Below, in pieces: positions 58,315 to 61,152 of a stretch of 61,152 nucleotides of DNA (position 1 is its first letter; each line of letters opens with the position of its first letter). Location of the stretch: the NCBI GenBank assembly GCA_035570235.1, contig DATMML010000111.1:1-61152 (forward strand), read 5' to 3'. The notes under the pieces are model-generated. The model worked only from the letters and a program-made list of their open reading frames with translations. It was not told the origin of the DNA and ran no database searches. This stretch comes from Vicinamibacteria bacterium. Its GTDB lineage: Bacteria > Acidobacteriota > Vicinamibacteria > Fen-336. Both the position numbers and the translations under genes were made by a program.

Positions 58315-61152
58315 CTAGAACGACAACCGGGCCGCCAGCTGGAGGTTCCGCGGGCCCCCCCCGCCCAGGAACGGGTTGCCCGAGCCCACGTCCGGCGTCG
58401 CAGTCAAGGGCAGGAACCCCGTCCCCCGGTTGGTCGCGGGCGCGATCCCGTTCTGCAGGTAGTCCACGATGAAGCCGGGGAGCAGGGGGTTGCTGAAGTT
58501 CGGGTGGTTGAAGACGTTGAAGACGTCCAACCGAATCTGCAGCCGCGCGCGATCGCCTAGGGCGTTGTTCTTGACCAGGGAGAGATCGACGTTGCGGTAG
58601 TGCGGACCCACGAAAGCGTTCCGCCCCAGATTCCCGATGTGCTGGCCACCCGCGCAGCCTCCCGACCCGTCGGGATTGCAGGGGGCCTGGAAGGCGGAGA
58701 GGTTCAGGAAGCGGCTGGGTCCCCCCGTGCCCGCGAAGGGATCGCCCACCAGGTCGGGGCGGCCGAAGAACTCGCCCGTACCGTTGTGGTCCCCTTCGAA
58801 GTTCTCGTTGATGTTGAAGGGCTGCCCGCTGGCCAGGGTCACGACCCCGTTCACGGACCAGCCGGAGGTGAGCCAGTGCCCCTTGGCCGAACCCAGATCC
58901 CAGGTGAAGAACCAGGTGAAGCGGTGGCGGCTGTCGAAGTTGCAGGGGCCCATCTCGCGCTCCGGGTGGCGGGAATCGTCGGGCTGGGTGGCGTTGGGGA
59001 CGTAGTCCTGGCCGTCGCTCGCGTTGTCGGTGCACTTGGAGAGGGTGTAGTTCATGGTGGAGACGAGCCCGTGCCAGTCGCGTAGCTTGAGGCTCGCCTG
59101 CAGCGCGTTGTAGCGGGAGCTGGCACTGGATTCGAACTGGTTGATGTAGACGAAGGCAGGGAAGGGGCGGACGCCGGTGGCGGGATCCGCCTGGTTGATG
59201 TCCCGGTAGCGGAACAGATGCCTTCCCTGCGAGCCCACGTAGCCCACCTGGATCGCGGCCCGGCGCCCGAGCTGTTGCTGGACGTTCGCGTTGTAGTTGA
59301 AGACGTAGGGCGTCACGAGCTTCTGGTCCACGGTAAAGACGTCCGTGGCCGCGAAGCTCGCGGGGTCGAATGCGGGGCCCCCCGGGGTCAGGGTCACGGG
59401 GGAGAAGCTGAAGAGGATCTTGTTGTAGGCGGGGCCGGGGTTGAAGGTGTTGAAGGGCAGCTGGCCCACAAAGAAGTCCTGAGAGAAGGAGTCATAGTAG
59501 ATCCCCCCGCCCGCGCGCAGCACGGTCTTGCCGTCTCCCTTGGTGTCCCAAGCCACGCTCGCCCGGGGGGAGACGTTGCCCCAGTCCTTCGGATAGAGCT
59601 GGGTGACGGGCTTCACGCTGGCGGTGGCGGTGTCGAAGATGCTGAAGCGGCTTTGCTGCTCGCCGATGACGCCGTAGTAGTCCCAGCGCAGGCCGAGGTT
59701 CAGGGTCACCCGCCGGCTCACTCGATAGCTGTCTTGGGCGTACAAGCCGTGGCTGCTCTGGAAGGTGTCGCGGTTGGAGTCGCCCTGGGCCTGCCGTCCG
59801 CCGTCCACCTTGCCCGCGATGAAGTCGTCGAGGCTGTTGAAGCTGAGCTTCCCGCGATAGCCGTTGTCGAAGTACTGGCTCACCGTCGTCCGGCGGAACT
59901 CGTAGCCGAATTTGAAGCTGTGCCCGCCCGTGTTGTAGGAGAGGTTCGCGAAGGCCTGGTAGTTCTGGTCCGTGCGTCCCCGCGGCACGGAGGTATTGGC
60001 CCCCAGGGTGGCGTAGCCGGAGACGCTGATGAGGGGCAGGCCGAAGTCCCGGGGATCGCTCACCGTGTTGAGGCCGATGGAGCGCGGGTCGAAGCCGCCG
60101 TCTTGGGGGGAGAAGCTCTCCACGAAGCGGTTGTAGCCGCCGCGGAGCTCGAGGAGGACCCTCGGCGAGAACACGTGCGTCAGGGAGCCGGAGGCCAGGT
60201 TCACGGTGGTGGGGGTGACGGTGTTGTAGCCGGGCAGGCCCCCTCCCCCCACCAGGGCCAGGGGAAAGCTCTGGTCGCTGTGTCCGTAGAAGTAGCGGAG
60301 GGTGAGCAGGTCGCTGTCGCGAAAGTGATGGTCGACCTTCGCGATCAGGCTGCCCACGTCGTTCGTGAAGTTGGTCGCGGCCTGGAGGTTGTTGCCGCTC
60401 GCGTCGGGGGCCTGGTTCGGGGCCGGCCATGGGTTACGGGCGAGGAGGTTGGCGATCACGGGGTTGATCACGCCCCCGTTCGCGGCCCGGGAAGCCGCGA
60501 TCTCGTCCGCGGTGGGGACGCGGGCGGGGCTGGGGATCCCCCCCTTCTCCCGCTGGCCCTCGTAGGCCAAGAAGAAGAAGGTGTGGTCCTTGACGAGGGG
60601 ACCGCCCAAGGAGGCCCCGAACTGGTTGTTGCGGAACTGGTTCTTGGGGTTGGGCGCGGTGTTGAAGAAGTTCCGGGCCCCCAGGGAGTCGTTGCGGAAG
60701 TATTCGAAGGCGCTGCCGTGGAGGTCGTTGGTCCCAGATTTGGTGACGATGTTCACGATCGCGCCCGCATTGCGCCCGTACTCGGCCTCCGCTCCGGAGA
60801 GGATAGGGAACTCCTCCACCGCGTCCACGGGCAGGATGGTGGCGGGCGTTCCGAAGACGCCCGCCTCGTTGATGGCGGGATCGTTTCGATACCCGTCGTT
60901 CATGTCCGTGCCGTCGAGCAGGTAGTTGTTGGACCGGCCGCGGTTGCCGTTGACGCTCAGATAGCCGAAGGAGCCCGGCGAGTCCGAGACGCCCGCCGGG
61001 TCGGCGTTGGCACCAGGCACGAGGCTCATCAGGTGGGTGAAGTCCCGGCCGCTCAGGGGGAGCTCGGAAGCCTGTTCGCCCTGGATCGTGCCCCCCTGGA
61101 CGTTGTGGGTCGTGTCGACGATCGGGATCTGGGCGATGACCTCGAGATTCTC
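58315..61152 (-). CDS. Oar-like TonB-dependent outer-membrane receptor (5' part outside the window)
   Basis: At least 945 residues, open through the window edge; the N-terminus (signal peptide and carboxypeptidase-regulatory/CarboxypepD-like domain) is missing. Near the visible start is the plug with LPLSGRDFTHLMSLVPG and NGNRGRSNNYLLDGTDMND, typical of Oar-like receptors. Then a long 22-strand barrel (RVTLNLGLRWDYYG, NYTLSKCTDNASDGQDYVPNA) and the C-terminal LAARLSF ending in Phe. Such receptors import large substrates or nutrients with TonB-ExbBD energy; the ligand is unknown. Families of these are expanded in Acidobacteriota. Confidence 0.93.
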   Translation of the reverse strand, partial: ENLEVIAQIPIVDTTHNVQGGTIQGEQASELPLSGRDFTHLMSLVPGANADPAGVSDSPGSFGYLSVNGNRGRSNNYLLDGTDMNDGYRNDPAINEAGVFGTPATILPVDAVEEFPILSGAEAEYGRNAGAIVNIVTKSGTNDLHGSAFEYFRNDSLGARNFFNTAPNPKNQFRNNQFGASLGGPLVKDHTFFFLAYEGQREKGGIPSPARVPTADEIAASRAANGGVINPVIANLLARNPWPAPNQAPDASGNNLQAATNFTNDVGSLIAKVDHHFRDSDLLTLRYFYGHSDQSFPLALVGGGGLPGYNTVTPTTVNLASGSLTHVFSPRVLLELRGGYNRFVESFSPQDGGFDPRSIGLNTVSDPRDFGLPLISVSGYATLGANTSVPRGRTDQNYQAFANLSYNTGGHSFKFGYEFRRTTVSQYFDNGYRGKLSFNSLDDFIAGKVDGGRQAQGDSNRDTFQSSHGLYAQDSYRVSRRVTLNLGLRWDYYGVIGEQQSRFSIFDTATASVKPVTQLYPKDWGNVSPRASVAWDTKGDGKTVLRAGGGIYYDSFSQDFFVGQLPFNTFNPGPAYNKILFSFSPVTLTPGGPAFDPASFAATDVFTVDQKLVTPYVFNYNANVQQQLGRRAAIQVGYVGSQGRHLFRYRDINQADPATGVRPFPAFVYINQFESSASSRYNALQASLKLRDWHGLVSTMNYTLSKCTDNASDGQDYVPNATQPDDSRHPEREMGPCNFDSRHRFTWFFTWDLGSAKGHWLTSGWSVNGVVTLASGQPFNINENFEGDHNGTGEFFGRPDLVGDPFAGTGGPSRFLNLSAFQAPCNPDGSGGCAGGQHIGNLGRNAFVGPHYRNVDLSLVKNNALGDRARLQIRLDVFNVFNHPNFSNPLLPGFIVDYLQNGIAPATNRGTGFLPLTATPDVGSGNPFLGGGGPRNLQLAARLSF

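Overview
The window is GC-rich (roughly 68-70% by eye), almost fully coding DNA of a Gram-negative, aerobically respiring bacterium. An Oar-like TonB-dependent receptor, alternative complex III next to a caa3 oxidase, two tandem DUF507 genes, a porin, an OmpA-type protein and LPS-type glycosyltransferases together point most to Acidobacteriota. This is inferred from gene content; no 16S rRNA gene is present.

Layout. 1-6.7 kb: the end of a DHA2 efflux pump, uvrA (minus), rlmN, a porin and a 54-residue zinc-ribbon protein (minus). 6.8-15.8 kb: a tRNA with CAT anticodon, then tilS-hpt-ftsH-folP-cdaA-cdaR-glmM-pdxJ, a housekeeping run that joins tRNA modification, proteolysis, folate, c-di-AMP and peptidoglycan precursor supply. 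15.8-20.6 kb: a signalling block (PP2C phosphatase, Ser/Thr kinase, PilZ, GAF), a HOGA-like aldolase and a small anchored protein; a TATAAT box and a T-tailed hairpin between the PilZ and GAF genes may mark a small RNA. 20.6-23.3 kb (minus): GT2-GT4-lipid kinase, overlapping stop to start. 23.4-29.0 kb: pyrE, truA, then uppS-cdsA-dxr-rseP. 29.1-34.2 kb (minus): TPR, BNR-repeat, OmpA/PKD and BON envelope proteins, with a clear intrinsic terminator after the OmpA gene. 34.2-41.7 kb (plus): sthA, a possible sigma-54-controlled small protein and Thr/Pro-repeat secreted protein, a BlaI/M56 pair, a six-hairpin glycosidase and a DUF3108 protein. 41.7-43.0 kb: two DUF507 genes (minus), upp (plus).

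43.05-55.24 kb is the centrepiece: twelve genes, nearly all overlapping, encoding alternative complex III (actABCDEF), an unnamed single-span protein, a SCO copper chaperone and a caa3 oxidase (subunits II-I-III-IV). Electrons would pass from quinol through ActA/ActE hemes to the heme c on subunit II and then to oxygen. Subunit I carries the YS-H-P-A-V-Y signature of A2-type oxidases. An orphan pstS with a Pho-box-like promoter follows. The window ends with GYF-domain, OsmC, adenylate kinase and partial TonB receptor genes, all on the minus strand.

A recurrent feature is a -10-like hexamer 6-11 bp before the start codon, usually without a Shine-Dalgarno sequence (rlmN, GT2, sthA, the glycosidase, upp, actA), which suggests leaderless or near-leaderless transcripts.
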